Assembly: GCF_001642475.1 (NCBI RefSeq)
Contig: NW_019173967.1
Location: forward strand, 208,423-272,422
DNA from: Fonsecaea monophora
Lineage: Eukaryota > Ascomycota > Eurotiomycetes > Chaetothyriales > Herpotrichiellaceae
Direction of reading: 5' to 3'
DNA: 64,000 nt
How positions within the stretch are numbered: position 1 is the stretch's first letter; each line of letters starts with the position of its first letter. Below the pieces are notes generated by a model. The model was not told the origin of the DNA. It saw only the letters and a program-made list of their open reading frames with translations, and ran no database searches. This document shows positions 46,409-57,500 of this stretch, piece by piece. The translations under genes were made by a program, and so were the position numbers.

Positions 46409-48196
46409 TCATCTCTTCCCCTTCCTTTCTTCATCCCGCTTCTGCCTCTTCCTAAGTTCTGACGCAATCATCTCAGACAAGTCCTCTTGGAAATCCCAAT
46501 TAGGATTCTGATCTGCTTTACGACCTTGCTCATATGCGCGTCGCAGGTCTTCTTTATCCATCCCATCATGTGCAGCAAGAGCATCCGGGTCCATCGACAC
46601 ATCCACATCCCCGGGCCTCTTCCGTTTGCGGGACGTGTCATCTTGTCCCAGGACGGGCACACCGGACGCAGAGTGTTGTTGAGCGGCCTTGAGGTCGTAG
46701 ACGCGGTCACCTCCGAAGAAGCCCTCAACACGAGTTTGGCGTTCTGGAATGACTTGGTAGGCTGATCGTGGATGAGACGATTCTTCAGTTTCCGTGCCTC
46801 GACGTTTCCGCAAGTCAAATTCAGAGACGGTTTCCGTGCCGCCAATTTCCGTGGGCACGGCGGAGGTCATGCCACTAGGTGTCTCCATACCGGTTGAAGC
46901 GTCTAGCCCAGCACCACCCTCCTCTTCCTCTTCCTCTTCATCCTCGTCTTCCTCTTCCTCTTCGGACTCTTCTTGTTCTTGCAATTCGCCCCAGAGTTCT
47001 TTCTCAACAGGCTCGCCTTGTTGAGCGTTCTGCGTCTGCTGTAGAACACCGAAGATATCACCACCATAGAGAGGTCTGTTCGTCGCTTCATCCACAGGCG
47101 GTTTGCCCCATTGGCCCGGTGCAAACCCCCAGCTTGCACCCGGCGGGGGAGGAGCATTAACGCCGGGTACCTTGAGAGCTGGGTACGATGGAGGTGGCCC
47201 GTATCTCTGCATATTGATCAGCCACGGAGGAGGTGCGCCGGGGGGCATGTTCAGCGCCTCCTTCAGTTCGTCAGATAGCTCCCCAGGTCGCAAGTGCCGT
47301 AGGTTCGTTTCAAACTCTTTGCCCTCATAATACACTTCACCATACCTCGTCAACTCTGGTTTCGTCTGGAACCTGAAGAACGCATCGTAAAGTTTCTGGT
47401 AATCAATATCGAGTTTTCCGGTCTTTCCCTGTACGCGCTCGCGTTGCTTCTGCTTCAGCGTGGCGTTTTCCTGCTTCTCCAAAATCGCGTCTCGCATCTC
47501 TGCGATGCCTGTTTCTTGGATGAATTTCGGTAGCGAGAACGGTGGCTTCTCAATCCCGCGTTTCGAAGATAGATATTCTCTCTTGAGCGACCAGTGACTC
47601 GGTACTGGGACAACGTTTCGATATGACTTGATATGGACTAACAACCTGGGATCGGGCGCTGAGGTGTCTGTCCATTCCACCATTTCAGGCCTCTTCACAA
47701 GCGCCTTCAGTTCTGCCACGGACAACTTCGTCATCTCTTTCCTCTTTTTCTTGGAAATCTTTGGCGCCGCGTTTTCTTCGTCCTCGTCTGGAATATCGTC
47801 GTCGTCGTCATAGTACACTTCTGGCTTCTCTGGTTCCTTTAATGCGGGATCTCCTTTATCTGCCTCCTCGAATTTTTCCATCACGTTCTTATACATATCA
47901 TATAAAGGATTCTCCTCGTCGACAATGAGTGGGTCTGCGAGGGGGTCGTCATAGTGCGCATCTTCGGACTTGATCTTTCCACCTTTCGACGCTGCAGGTT
48001 GTTCTTGTTCAACTTCGACTTTGGGGGATGCTCCATTTGTAACTGTGTCTTCTGGAGCTGGTTCCGCGCCAGTCTGCGTGCCGTCAGAATTAGAAGACAG
48101 GTGGTAAGATGGAACGTATACCTTTTTCTTCTCCTTCTCAGCCTTCTTCTTTGCTCGCTTTAGCTGATTTTTGGTAGGCTTCACAGCGGTAGCCAT
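46409..48196 (-). CDS. CUS1: Splicing factor SF3b subunit 2 (SF3b145/Cus1)
   Basis: U2 snRNP component of the SF3b complex, needed for branch-site recognition. Intronless, 595 aa from ATG 48196. N terminus is Lys-rich (KNQLKRAKKKAEKEKKK) and then acidic. Core DUF382 region about 170-270: RPEMVEWTDTSAPDPRLLVH, SYRNVVPVPSHWSLKREYL, KFIQETGIAEMRDAI. PSP domain about 305-370: LRPGELSDELKEALNM, PPPWLINMQRYGPPPSYP. A long Glu/Asp run (about 410-430) and a C-terminal QNPNWDFQEDLSEMIASE end with a basic tail. Length and order match the family. Confidence 0.95.
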   Translation of the reverse strand: MATAVKPTKNQLKRAKKKAEKEKKKVYVPSYHLSSNSDGTQTGAEPAPEDTVTNGASPKVEVEQEQPAASKGGKIKSEDAHYDDPLADPLIVDEENPLYDMYKNVMEKFEEADKGDPALKEPEKPEVYYDDDDDIPDEDEENAAPKISKKKRKEMTKLSVAELKALVKRPEMVEWTDTSAPDPRLLVHIKSYRNVVPVPSHWSLKREYLSSKRGIEKPPFSLPKFIQETGIAEMRDAILEKQENATLKQKQRERVQGKTGKLDIDYQKLYDAFFRFQTKPELTRYGEVYYEGKEFETNLRHLRPGELSDELKEALNMPPGAPPPWLINMQRYGPPPSYPALKVPGVNAPPPPGASWGFAPGQWGKPPVDEATNRPLYGGDIFGVLQQTQNAQQGEPVEKELWGELQEQEESEEEEEDEDEEEEEEEGGAGLDASTGMETPSGMTSAVPTEIGGTETVSEFDLRKRRGTETEESSHPRSAYQVIPERQTRVEGFFGGDRVYDLKAAQQHSASGVPVLGQDDTSRKRKRPGDVDVSMDPDALAAHDGMDKEDLRRAYEQGRKADQNPNWDFQEDLSEMIASELRKRQKRDEERKGKR

Positions 48197-48539
48197 GATC
48201 AAGTGCTTCTCTCCAGCTGACTCTGAAATTCAGAACAAGTCACAGTAATGCTGCGACAGACGCAGATGAAAGCTTGATGGCAGGTTATATTACAAGGAAG
48301 CAAATAGTCACAGCGGCGTTTTCCACATGTGCCTCGACTCGCAAGGATGCATCAGGAAGTGCAATAGCTGCAAATATGCCAAGGATTAGAAATCCGTCCA
48401 ATCATGCCGTTGACACCAAGCATCGCTAGGGTGTAAGGCTACATACAAGGCTGAGGATCTCACTGTCCTTTTCACCCTCATTTATGTATCGATCATTTAT
48501 ATCTTTCGAGTGTCATCAAATTGTGCACCTTTCTTCGTG
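48197..48539. other. Intergenic region, SF3b145 / GFA protein
   Basis: 343 bp between tandem minus-strand genes; SF3b145 promoter expected. Nothing else seen. Confidence 0.55.
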
Positions 48540-49607
48540 TTACTTTTCCATCCAAGCGTCTACTAATTCTTCGTCCACAGCCTCGGGTCTTTTACTGACA
48601 ATCTCTCTGTCCCAATCAAGCCACTCCCCCGCCATCGCATTGCCAATATTCGACCTCAAAACACCCACGCTCAAATCAATGATATAAGGCCTCTCAAAAC
48701 TCTGGTAGAACATCGTTGCCCCGCAAACGGAGCAGAAACTCCGTATCACAAACTCTGAGGACTGATAATGTTTGAGTTTTACGACTTGGACCGTCTCTTT
48801 GATCTTGGGCCCGAAGACGATCGGCTCGTTCTTCACAGTAAAGAACTGTGATGGAGGAATGTACGCCCACGGTTGCAGCGCGAAGCCCAAGGTCAGGCGG
48901 CAAGAGCGACAACAGCAGAGGCGGGCGTAGTATTTGCTGCTGTCCTTTTTAGGCACATACCATCCTTCACTGCTGGCATTATACGGCGGTGGCGCGATCA
49001 GAAGTTGACACTCTCCACAGTGACAAGAGACATTTAGCATTTCCCCTCTGTCAGGGGCGGAGGATGGTTGAGTAAGTGATGTCTTCTGGTATCGCAAAAG
49101 GTCACTCTCCCCTAGGGGACCTTCAATTTGGAAGTCCGGCTCAGTCCTATAGCATGGAATATCCCGTCCGCTTAGTTTGGTGAGAAAGGGCGCGATGCCA
49201 CCATCGTTTGAGTCGCCCAGATACCAGTGGCACATGACCTTTGTGGTGTTTCTTTGCCCTTTCATCTGACTCGATTCATTCTTTTCTTTCTCGCTTCTCT
49301 CTAGGATCCCCGAGCAAGCTATCCACACCCCGTCCCTTTCCGAAAGAACAAAGACATTGCACCCGCATTTCCGACAGAAAAACCGAGTGAATTTCTCGGA
49401 AGACTTGTAGGCAGTAGTGCAACTGAGTGATTCCTCACTGGGCGAGCTACTGAGTGGGAGATAGCATACACCCAGGGCTCCTGTGGTATGCCGGCATATG
49501 TTGCAGTGGCACATAATGCATTCATTTGGCATGGCTGAATTAGCCAGCAATGAAGTGGGTTCGCAGACAGAACCGCAGTAGCATCTAAGGCTTGACTGTG
49601 AGGACAT
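48540..49607 (-). CDS. Tandem GFA-domain (CENP-V/GFA family) zinc-binding protein
   Basis: 355 aa with two copies of the Mss4-like GFA fold, first seen in glutathione-dependent formaldehyde-activating enzyme. Domain 1: CYCGSV, CHCNICRHTTGA, FFCRKCGCNVF. Domain 2: VSCHCGECQLLI, LCCCRSCRLTLGFALQPW, IRSFCSVCGATMFY. Both keep the paired CxxC zinc sites. Fungal two-domain members are common and mostly uncharacterised; a role in formaldehyde or thiol chemistry is not established. The ATG at 49607 (MSSQSSLRCYCGS) is preferred; an in-frame upstream codon at 49652 would add 15 residues. Confidence 0.88.
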   Translation of the reverse strand: MSSQSSLRCYCGSVCEPTSLLANSAMPNECIMCHCNICRHTTGALGVCYLPLSSSPSEESLSCTTAYKSSEKFTRFFCRKCGCNVFVLSERDGVWIACSGILERSEKEKNESSQMKGQRNTTKVMCHWYLGDSNDGGIAPFLTKLSGRDIPCYRTEPDFQIEGPLGESDLLRYQKTSLTQPSSAPDRGEMLNVSCHCGECQLLIAPPPYNASSEGWYVPKKDSSKYYARLCCCRSCRLTLGFALQPWAYIPPSQFFTVKNEPIVFGPKIKETVQVVKLKHYQSSEFVIRSFCSVCGATMFYQSFERPYIIDLSVGVLRSNIGNAMAGEWLDWDREIVSKRPEAVDEELVDAWMEK

Positions 49608-50431
49608 TTTGAGGGATGACTGTATTGACAGGCCGATGTGTCGATATAACATGTCGATACGGCGAAGGAAATAGGTCTAAGCTGAGAGGTTAGCCAACTC
49701 TTATACAAGATAGTCGTTCAGCTCCTCCATAACAGGATGTATTCTCAGGCGACGGTATTGATGAGAAACAAATACCAACCTGAGAAACCCAGCCGACGTA
49801 CTTTGGCGCCTCTGCAGTAGTAGAACCTACTTGCCGGTTGAGCGTCAAGAGCCCCAGCGTTAAATACGCTCGTGACAGTAATCATGGCAATTGGATTGTG
49901 GGGCTGCTGAAGTGGGAAATGGTCCAAAATGTTTGGAAACAAGAGAGCCAGATGTGGCGCCTGCGCACATAGTGTCGTTGATTGGATCGGGCGTATAAAT
50001 GAACCAAAGAAGCACTTAAGGTTGTGTTCATATGTTGCTGTCACTGATGAGATGTCTCGAGCGGTTGGACAGCCAAGATACAGAGATCGATTAACACAAT
50101 GTTCTGCTAACCTGTGCGTATTTCTGCCGTTTGGCTCTAGCATTACATACACAGCTGCGCCTCCCAGTATGGCGGGTATCATCCCCCCATCAACGCCAAT
50201 GATAAATCATTTTTGGCAAACAGAATGCCCATAGCGGAAAGCGTGAGAACAAGCAAGATTGTATCATGAAGCAAATGACCACCCAGTCATCCCTGCCACC
50301 GTCACCAGAACACCGGACTTTTTTGAGTGCCCACCTAGGCACACCCGCCGCCCATGCAGAAAGAATCGCTACCCCATTGATTCTGCTTTTGTGATTGCTC
50401 ATAGAGCCATACACTCGGTATCTTGGATATA
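49608..50431. other. Intergenic region, GFA protein / TFIIB
   Basis: 824 bp between tandem minus-strand genes. A minus-strand ATG frame at 49745-50182 starts with a hydrophobic stretch (IPAILGGAAVYVML) but has no family match and no intron support. Confidence 0.45.
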
Positions 50432-51511
50432 TCAAGCACCAGGAAGATTCTTCAGATCGCCGAACCCGCCGGCGTTTCCCTGCTCTCCCAACCAGCTAGA
50501 CTCAACCAAAGAGTCTTTTGCCTGAAGAAGATATCTGTAGGCGTGCTTGATAGTTGCGTCGCTCACACCAGCAACTTCGCTGATTTGTTTCGTGGACTTC
50601 CCAAATCCTAGCAAGTGACTGGCAAAATAGGTGCATGCGGCAGCGTTGGATAATGGACTGCGCCCAGCCAACCCTTCAACAGTAGGTATTTTTTGTGCAA
50701 GCTCCCGTGCAATGGTCGAGACGCGGAAAGGGAGTCCAACCATGTTGCAGTACCGGTCACAAAGATCCTCGGGTTTTGTTGACTGAGTGCTCTTGAAACC
50801 GAGAAGGTTCCGATTCGCTATGCCACCACTTTCTTCGATAGCCTGAATATTTTCGTTCGATGACTTTGTCAGAAATTTCTCCAGGTTCTTGTATGCCCGT
50901 CCGATCTCCTTTTTGGGAACCGATGTCAATCCGAAGATCTCACTGAAGGAACGTGGCGCCTGGTGTTGACGACAGGCAATGAAGAGGCATCCGGCCAAAA
51001 TAACCTCTGTCTGCTTACCACGGAGGGCGTTGGCTTCATAGACGCGCTTGAAGTACATTTTGGCGGTAGTCTTGATCGTAGCGGTAAGCTTGGCCTTTTC
51101 ACCCCATGCCTCGATTTGAGCATAAGCGGTTTGCAGAGCCTTGTCCGCCTTGTTTTCCTGCTGCATGGCCTGTGCCTTCTTGAGCTTCCGTGTCTCCTTC
51201 GATACATTTGGGCCGCCGCCACCAATCAATGTACCAGCGTTGTTGGTTAGAAACAACTCATTATCGGCTTCACCGACACGGTTAGGGTCATCGCCTTTGC
51301 CTTCATCGGAATTGAAGGTACGCCACTCGGACTCGTAGCTGACTAGACGCTCGGCAAGGACCATTCCACAATTGGCACAGATGGTATCAGCATTCTCCTC
51401 GATAAGATCCGGAGGGATCTGCTTGCAATCAGGGCAAACGAGATGTGTGTTGAGATTTTCGCGCCATGCTGGTGCTTCGGGAGGCTGGTTCTCGACGCCC
51501 ACGGTGGACAT
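50432..51511 (-). CDS. SUA7: Transcription initiation factor TFIIB
   Basis: General RNA polymerase II factor that bridges TBP and polymerase and sets the start site. Intronless coding part, 359 aa. N-terminal zinc ribbon with Cys26, Cys29, Cys45, Cys48 (LVCPDCKQ, ICANCGM), B-reader region EWRTFNSDEGKGDDPNRVG, then two cyclin folds: AYAQIEAWGEKAKL to FSEIFGLTSVPKKEIGRAYK, and LCDRYCNMVGLP to KQISEVAGVSDATIKHAYRY. The ATG at 51511 (MSTVGVENQ) gives a family-like start; the frame is open upstream to 51739 but without an ATG start. Confidence 0.95.
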   Translation of the reverse strand: MSTVGVENQPPEAPAWRENLNTHLVCPDCKQIPPDLIEENADTICANCGMVLAERLVSYESEWRTFNSDEGKGDDPNRVGEADNELFLTNNAGTLIGGGGPNVSKETRKLKKAQAMQQENKADKALQTAYAQIEAWGEKAKLTATIKTTAKMYFKRVYEANALRGKQTEVILAGCLFIACRQHQAPRSFSEIFGLTSVPKKEIGRAYKNLEKFLTKSSNENIQAIEESGGIANRNLLGFKSTQSTKPEDLCDRYCNMVGLPFRVSTIARELAQKIPTVEGLAGRSPLSNAAACTYFASHLLGFGKSTKQISEVAGVSDATIKHAYRYLLQAKDSLVESSWLGEQGNAGGFGDLKNLPGA

Positions 51512-52496
51512 CTTGTTTGGTTTGGGAGCGGGTGATTGGGAAATATTCTTCGTTACTCGTCCACCAATTCTCCCTTGCAGGCGTTGCGATTGGCGTCGCT
51601 TGATACCCTTGTAAGTCGTCCGGAGATTGTGATTATTTGCAAAGGTCTTGACGAACAGCGGAGAATACAGTTTGGCGGTGATCAAGGTAAAGGCCGGAGG
51701 GGCCGGATTGTGTCCCAGCAGACTGTAGGCTCCTTCCACCTAGTCGAATGTTGTCACACGCAGAATGGAGTGAAGGGTGAAATGTGAAACCGATAGAAAA
51801 CGAGTTTTAATTTATGAATCAATTTTGAATGAGCGAATAGGTAGTGTAGACGCAGACTCGGAGGTCGAGGATCGTCGTACACTGGATAAGGCAGTTTGTC
51901 AGTCAGGTCATCAACAAGTGAATGAGACAACCCAAACGCTGAAGCCAAACGATGCTCTTCTCAACTATCTAAAGTGATGTACCTTTCTTGCGTGAAGCCC
52001 AAGCGGGGTACAGGGAGTAGTTATCGCAGAGTGTTTGAATAAGCGCAGGCGTCAACGAAACGAGGTTCTGACTGTGACCGTTCAACCAGTGAAGGTCTCG
52101 TGAGTCGTGAAAGCCGGGGGGTTTCTGAACACGAAAAGTCGTCGTCAGTGGATCGTTCTAAGTTGCGCAAGATCGTCAAAAATGCGTCCTGTAATAGATA
52201 AACGGCGACAGAGGCAGGGTTGACGGCGTCTGCGATATGTAGATGGCGGGATGGTGGAGAGAAGGTGGTAGAAATGTCAAGGTGAGGCGCAGGTTGGAAA
52301 TCCGAAGGTATGTCAGCCTACCTGGTGAAGTGGCCGGCGGCTGGACTAGATCACGTGATAGTAAAAACAGATTGCTCGAGTACTTAATCCGAAAGCGGTT
52401 AGTCTCTGTTCTCGGAGCTACTCTTTCCTTCGTGCTCGACAAAGAGCTTCTTTGTCCAGCGAGAGGAACTTGTTATACCTTTATCAAACATCAGCA
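51512..52496. promoter_or_regulatory. Divergent region, TFIIB / ATP14
   Basis: 985 bp between divergent start codons of two housekeeping genes. No coding frame of note. 5'-UTR introns are possible on the TFIIB side. Confidence 0.45.
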
Positions 52497-52966
52497 ATGG
52501 CGCAGTCTCTCAGGGCCAGCGTAAGTTTTACATTCATTTGTCCCTGCTGCTGTTGACAAGTTATCTAGACACGTGTCTTCGCTCGATTGAGCTCCAGAAC
52601 GCTCCCAGCTTCTCGCCGAAGCTTCGTCGCTGCCCCAGTTTCAAGGATGCGTCAGTACATTTTCTCTCCCATTCCGAGAAACCTACTCATGAAAAAGCAG
52701 CGGACTTGATTCAAGATTTGTACCTCAAAGAATTACGAGCGTATAAACCCCCGCCACAGAAAGCCTCAGATGCTGAGGGGCAGGTTCACAAATTCACACC
52801 TCCCGCCGTGCCCAAGTCACCAGAAGAGACCAATCTGGCAAGCGAGATGAAGGAATACGAGGATCAAGTCGTGGAGATCGAAGGACAAGCCGCGCCTGGC
52901 GAGACACAACCAGAAGAAGACTTTTTCGAGGACATTGAGGAGGAGGATGCACCAGCACACCATTGA
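52497..52966 (+). CDS. ATP14: Mitochondrial F1Fo ATP synthase subunit h
   Basis: Peripheral-stalk subunit of mitochondrial ATP synthase. Exons 52497-52520, 52569-52650 and 52698-52966 give 124 aa. Exons 1-2 encode an Arg/Ser-rich presequence (MAQSLRAS, RVFARLSSRTLPASRRSF) typical of matrix import. The mature part starts ADLIQDLYLKELRAYKPPP, the family hallmark, continues ASDAEGQVHKF and ends in a very acidic tail (EEDFFEDIEEEDAP). The second intron's acceptor is AAGCAG, so exon 3 may begin at 52698 or 52701, changing one Ala. The contiguous ATG frame at 52538 mistranslates the introns and is not the real protein. Confidence 0.92.
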
Positions 52967-53058
52967 TGTCGCTGGAAAGAACCAAGATAAAATGGGTTGT
53001 ACAATCAGTCAGAACATGACATAAAACATCTGGTGCTTCTCGGTCTCCAAGAGAGTGG

Positions 53059-53769
53059 TCAATCCTGTTCTCCTGCGTAACGAACAAAGATGCTACGCAG
53101 CATCTCAGCCCTATCACTCACCACGTCCGCAGAAGAATTCCATATCCAGAATTTTGAAGTGAGCCCGAGCGTCGGAAGGATGGACCAGATTTCTAAAACC
53201 GGTTGACTTTGGGCAGTGGAATGCCTTATGAGATCGATGTGTGCCGTGGCATGCATCCCTGTCTCCCGGCCTCTAAGCACGAGTCCGTCTACGTTACGCC
53301 TCGTCGTGACCATGCTTCTGATGCCGATGTTTTCTACCAGCTGCCACAGACGAGGCTTTTGACGTGATACGCCAAGTCTGTCCATGCATTGCCAAGGTCC
53401 GCCGCGCAACAGACTGAAAGCGTGCGCATCCAGGTCCCTCTCACCCTCCATTCCCAGGTCCGCAGGCCATGATCTGAGAAACCCTTCACTTGTACCCCAC
53501 AAAATCTGACCGCCCAGGGTAAAGACCACTCGCAGGAGATAGAGGCCGCAGTAGCGGCTGGGTAAGGGTGCTTCATATCTACGTAATCCTCGGTGACGAT
53601 AAGGCAGGCCGATTGAACAGCTGCGGTGTAAGCATTTCCGTGAGTAATATCCAGGCCAATGGGCAAACCAGCGGTACGAGGTATGCCACAAAAGCGGAGA
53701 GTCACGGAGTGCCCACGACACCCTCCAATCCTCAGGTCCCAAGGGGCATGCGTACGCTCCATCTGGCAT
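53059..53769 (-). CDS. Unassigned ORF, 236 aa
   Basis: An uninterrupted frame from ATG 53769 to the stop at 53059, and open some 20 codons further upstream (GAGYYPILAGGIMPDG) to a TGA. It is Trp-rich (LGPEDWRVSWALRDSP, WHTSYRWFAHWPGYYS; later FLRSWPADLGMEGERD, VLEIWSILPTLGLTSKFW). No family recognised. A second frame on the same strand (53334-53876; CRGHSVTLRFCGIPRTAG) is also open with fungal-like codons, so the true exon structure is uncertain. Located between the ATP14 3' end and the DUF1765 promoter. Could be a real orphan gene, possibly with a 5' exon around 53,880-54,066, or chance openness in GC-rich DNA. Confidence 0.35.
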   Translation of the reverse strand: MPDGAYACPLGPEDWRVSWALRDSPLLWHTSYRWFAHWPGYYSRKCLHRSCSIGLPYRHRGLRRYEAPLPSRYCGLYLLRVVFTLGGQILWGTSEGFLRSWPADLGMEGERDLDAHAFSLLRGGPWQCMDRLGVSRQKPRLWQLVENIGIRSMVTTRRNVDGLVLRGRETGMHATAHIDLIRHSTAQSQPVLEIWSILPTLGLTSKFWIWNSSADVVSDRAEMLRSIFVRYAGEQD

Positions 53770-54572
53770 GATCCCTCCAGCCAGGATAGGATAATATCCC
53801 GCACCTGAACAACGGTATCATTGATCTTCAAAGAGTGGATATACATCAGACGGAAAAAGCAGAGTACTCGGTACATGTTCCTGCGACGATGATGCGATAG
53901 GCACTATTGGCGTCAACCTGTATGATAACCCAGTTTTGCTGTGCTGTTTCTGGACAGGCGCCGAGCAAGCGAGAACAGGACCATACAAGCGGGGACTATA
54001 GTTGGTTTGAAGTCCAGGCCCGTCGGGGGTTGATGATGCCGACCGTCTCTCTTCAGGCTCACCCAAGGCTCATCGGACAACCATTCGCAAGCGCCCGACG
54101 CCCTAAAGGCGCTCCACTGAGTCTAATCCTCCACCTGCGACCTCCAAAACGTGCACCCTGAGCCTGAAGGACTGGGACACTCTTGATTTCCACTGTTTGA
54201 ACTGATACTGCTCCTTGCTTGCTTGCTTCGTTGTCCATCCTTTGCCTTTCTCTCTATTCTTATTGTCCTTCGTTAATGTACTTACCAATCTTCTGATTCT
54301 TCTCCCTCTTTTGTTCTTTGGCCTTCGGAATTCTTGTATATCAGACACTCCCCCAGTGTGCTTATCACTCCCCCAACCCCTTCATTTGCGCCCATCGATC
54401 GGCTCCTTCCGGCTGGCTGAATCTGTTGTCCGTCTCGGCTCATGTCGATGTTCTTTCTCTGTTGATTTGTGCCTGATGGCGAGGAGTAGAAAAAGGTTCA
54501 CATCTTCGGCATTGGCGTGAGCAAAACGACACACGGGGCTTATAGTCTGTGAAATTTGGACACGACGACATC
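53770..54572. promoter_or_regulatory. Upstream region of DUF1765 gene
   Basis: About 800 bp. The last 350 bases are strongly pyrimidine-rich on the plus strand (TTGCTTGC repeats, CTCCC runs), as in many fungal leaders just before the start site. Minus-strand frames here appear to be shadows of that bias. Confidence 0.5.
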
Positions 54573-57500
54573 ATGGCCGTTGCTGCGCACGTCGAAGGAC
54601 AGATTCTGCCCGTCCTCCCAATTCATGCCATGAGTCCCCTGCCAAATCACTCGGGCACAACAGTGTCTTCTCCAGAGTCCTTTCAACCTGATCCTCCGAG
54701 GAACTTCGTACGCTCAGCCAGTTTCACCTACCTGCCTACGTTAGATACCGAGCACTCCGACTCTTCCACAATCAAACGTACCTTCTCCGAACACATCATT
54801 TCCCTCCCCTCCGATCCTAAAGTCAAGGTCAATGACAGTATGCATTCAGCAAACTTGGAACTGTTCCGACGTGTTTCCAGAAAAGCGAAGAGGAAAATGC
54901 TAGCCGGTGCTCGCTTCTCCCTCTCTCCCGATGACGACGAGCCGCAGCCGCGGGAATCGAGCAACACCAACGGCGATAGAGATGGACAACCAAAAAGCCT
55001 CGGCCGCTCTGTCGCAGGAACCCTTCGAACCATTGCACGGAAATCATGGGTTGGCTCTTCATCAAGACCTTCATCTCCCTCTCGACAAGAAAGCAATACT
55101 CCAGAGAGAAAGCGAAGTTGGTCACCCAGTAAGCGAAAACTTGCCCATGCTGCGAACTCAGTTACAATCCCGGAGCCGGTGGCATCAAGTCCTCCGCTGC
55201 GGACGTCTCCCGAAGAACTCGAATCCAAATTAGAGGATGCCATACAAGCTCAAAGCATTGACCGACGTGGTCCGGTCCCTGGCCCTGTGCACAGGCCACT
55301 TTCCATCCTACAGCCAAAGAGCAAAAGTGACCCGAATATGAGACGTATGTCAAGAAACTCTTCGACAACTTCTCTGCGGAGCTTTGTGTCGAACGAAAGG
55401 TCTCAATCGAGACTTTCGCTGAATAAGGTCCCCCCTCTACCATCTTCACTTTCCGCCGATCGCTTGGCGGCTCTCAACGCTGAGGCACCACGGAGGAAGG
55501 ATCCTCTATGGACTGCTTTCAGGACTCTGGATGGCGAGTACAGTGGATTTCAGGCAAAAACAAGCCTTCAGAAGGCCAAAGTGCTTCGATTAACTTTGAT
55601 CCCGTTTCTTGTCAAGTACGAACACCATCCGTCCCATAAATGTCTGCGAGCCGAGGATCTGGATCGACGAGTAGTTATTCTGAATAAATGGTGGACCGCA
55701 TTGCTGGAGATGCTTCACGGAGCAAATAACCAGTCGATCTCTGGTACGGACAGGCCTGCGTTCCTGGAGTCTGCAACCAGAATTATGATTAGGCCAGAAT
55801 GGAGGATACCAGGCTTCGCTTCTGTTCTGGGAGAAAGTCCCCTACGCCACTCAATTCCTAAGTCAAAGTCGACGAATTCTCTCGAATCAGAAGAAGCAGA
55901 CTTTTTGGTTGATTCTATCCACCAAAATGTGCGCAACACTTTTGTCCAGAACTTACTTTCTCAGATGGAGTTTGTGACTAGCATCTTGTCGCTACGTACT
56001 GCTCCCCAAAGTCTCGTCACCTTTGCTGGAAAAGCATGTGCTTATGCCTTTTTCTTCTGTCCCGGTGTGGGCGAGATGCTGATTAGGTTGTGGAATCTGC
56101 CTTCACGCGCTCTGAGACGTATATTCAGACAATTCGGCGTTGAGAATGGAGAGAAGCTTGACTTGGTATCCAGTGCATTGGCAAGGAATTTTCCGCCGTC
56201 AGTCCGCAGCCTATGTGTGGGATCTCAAGCAACATTTTCACGCCGAATTCAGCAACGAGGACCAGTTCCCGCAGGTTCGGAAAGGATTAATTGGTATCAA
56301 CCGTGGATCGCGAGATGGTCTGGTCACAACAGTGACCTGTTTTTTGTCTTCACCAAACAGTACCACCTCCTGGCCTCCGAGTTTCTGACGGAAGAGATTT
56401 CGTTGAAAGACCGCGCAGCTGTTCCTGGTCTGGTCCCGGTCTGCGCGCAAATGTTGCTCATTTTGGAGACGACGATCTACCGACAAGCCGGTCAACTTGG
56501 AGTCGAGAGCTATGCCACCGGTACTGGACCTCATCTGGACAACCCAGATGCCTTGGCTCCGCTACCGATGACAATCGCAAATGCAACTCGCTCGATAGCG
56601 GAGAACCGCTTGATTATGTTGCTGCGGGATGTCATGGGAGATCTGGCTCCTGAACATTCGCTTCTACGCAACCTCTTTTTGTCCTCGTTTGACAGTGTCA
56701 CCAAGGCAGCCACTGTCCAAATCTCCTTGTACAATAACGACGCATGTTTTGTGATTTGTGATTTTATGGAGGAAGTTCTTCCCATCATGTTCCGCTACCA
56801 CCAGTCATACCTTGATACCCCAGTACTCGACTGGCCATTCTGGCTAGAGGTCTGCAATCGGATGTTGCACAGTCAAACCACCCTAACCCAGATACGGTCG
56901 ATTGCATTTTTGTACAGTACTTGGTCCATTCTAATACATAATGAAGGACGGAAGCGCCAGTTGGTTCTAGAATGTCTGCTGGACCGGAACACATTCGAAA
57001 AGCTATTTTGCCACTGGTCACCTATGGTCCGGCATTACTTCTATCGCCTTCTCTGCTGGAAGGTCGCGCGTTACGACGAGCACGTGTCGGACCTGGACTT
57101 GTAAGTCGGAGATGGACTTGGTTTTCGTTGGAATAATCACTGACTCCACGGCAGGGAAATTTTGCAGACATTAGCAGCGAGATTGAATAAGTGTTGGGCC
57201 AATTATCAATATCTCGCTGCGGAAGCGGAGATGCGAGGGGTTGTGGCACCATCGTCAGCGCCTTGTTCACCTGCACCTAGCCGTGTCCTCCTCATCATCC
57301 GCACCGACAGCCAGCCTATTATGACCCCGTCCAAGACACATTTTGAGAGATATTTGCCGCCCGCGATCGTCACTCAGAGCTCGCCCTATCAAAACCATTC
57401 TTCAGTTCTTAGCACAATCCCCACGGCAGATTCTCCAGCTCAAGGGAACAGAAAGCGGTGGAGTCTGTTCCGGGGTCTTAATGTCTTTGGCACACCAGGG

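Noticed and set aside
49745..50182. 145-codon minus-strand ATG frame with hydrophobic start
   Set aside because: No family resemblance after the first 20 residues and no supporting splice structure; could still be a leader of TFIIB-side antisense RNA.
54103..54348. Basic minus frame upstream of the DUF1765 gene
   Set aside because: Complement of a pyrimidine-rich leader, which gives Lys/Arg-rich translation by composition alone.
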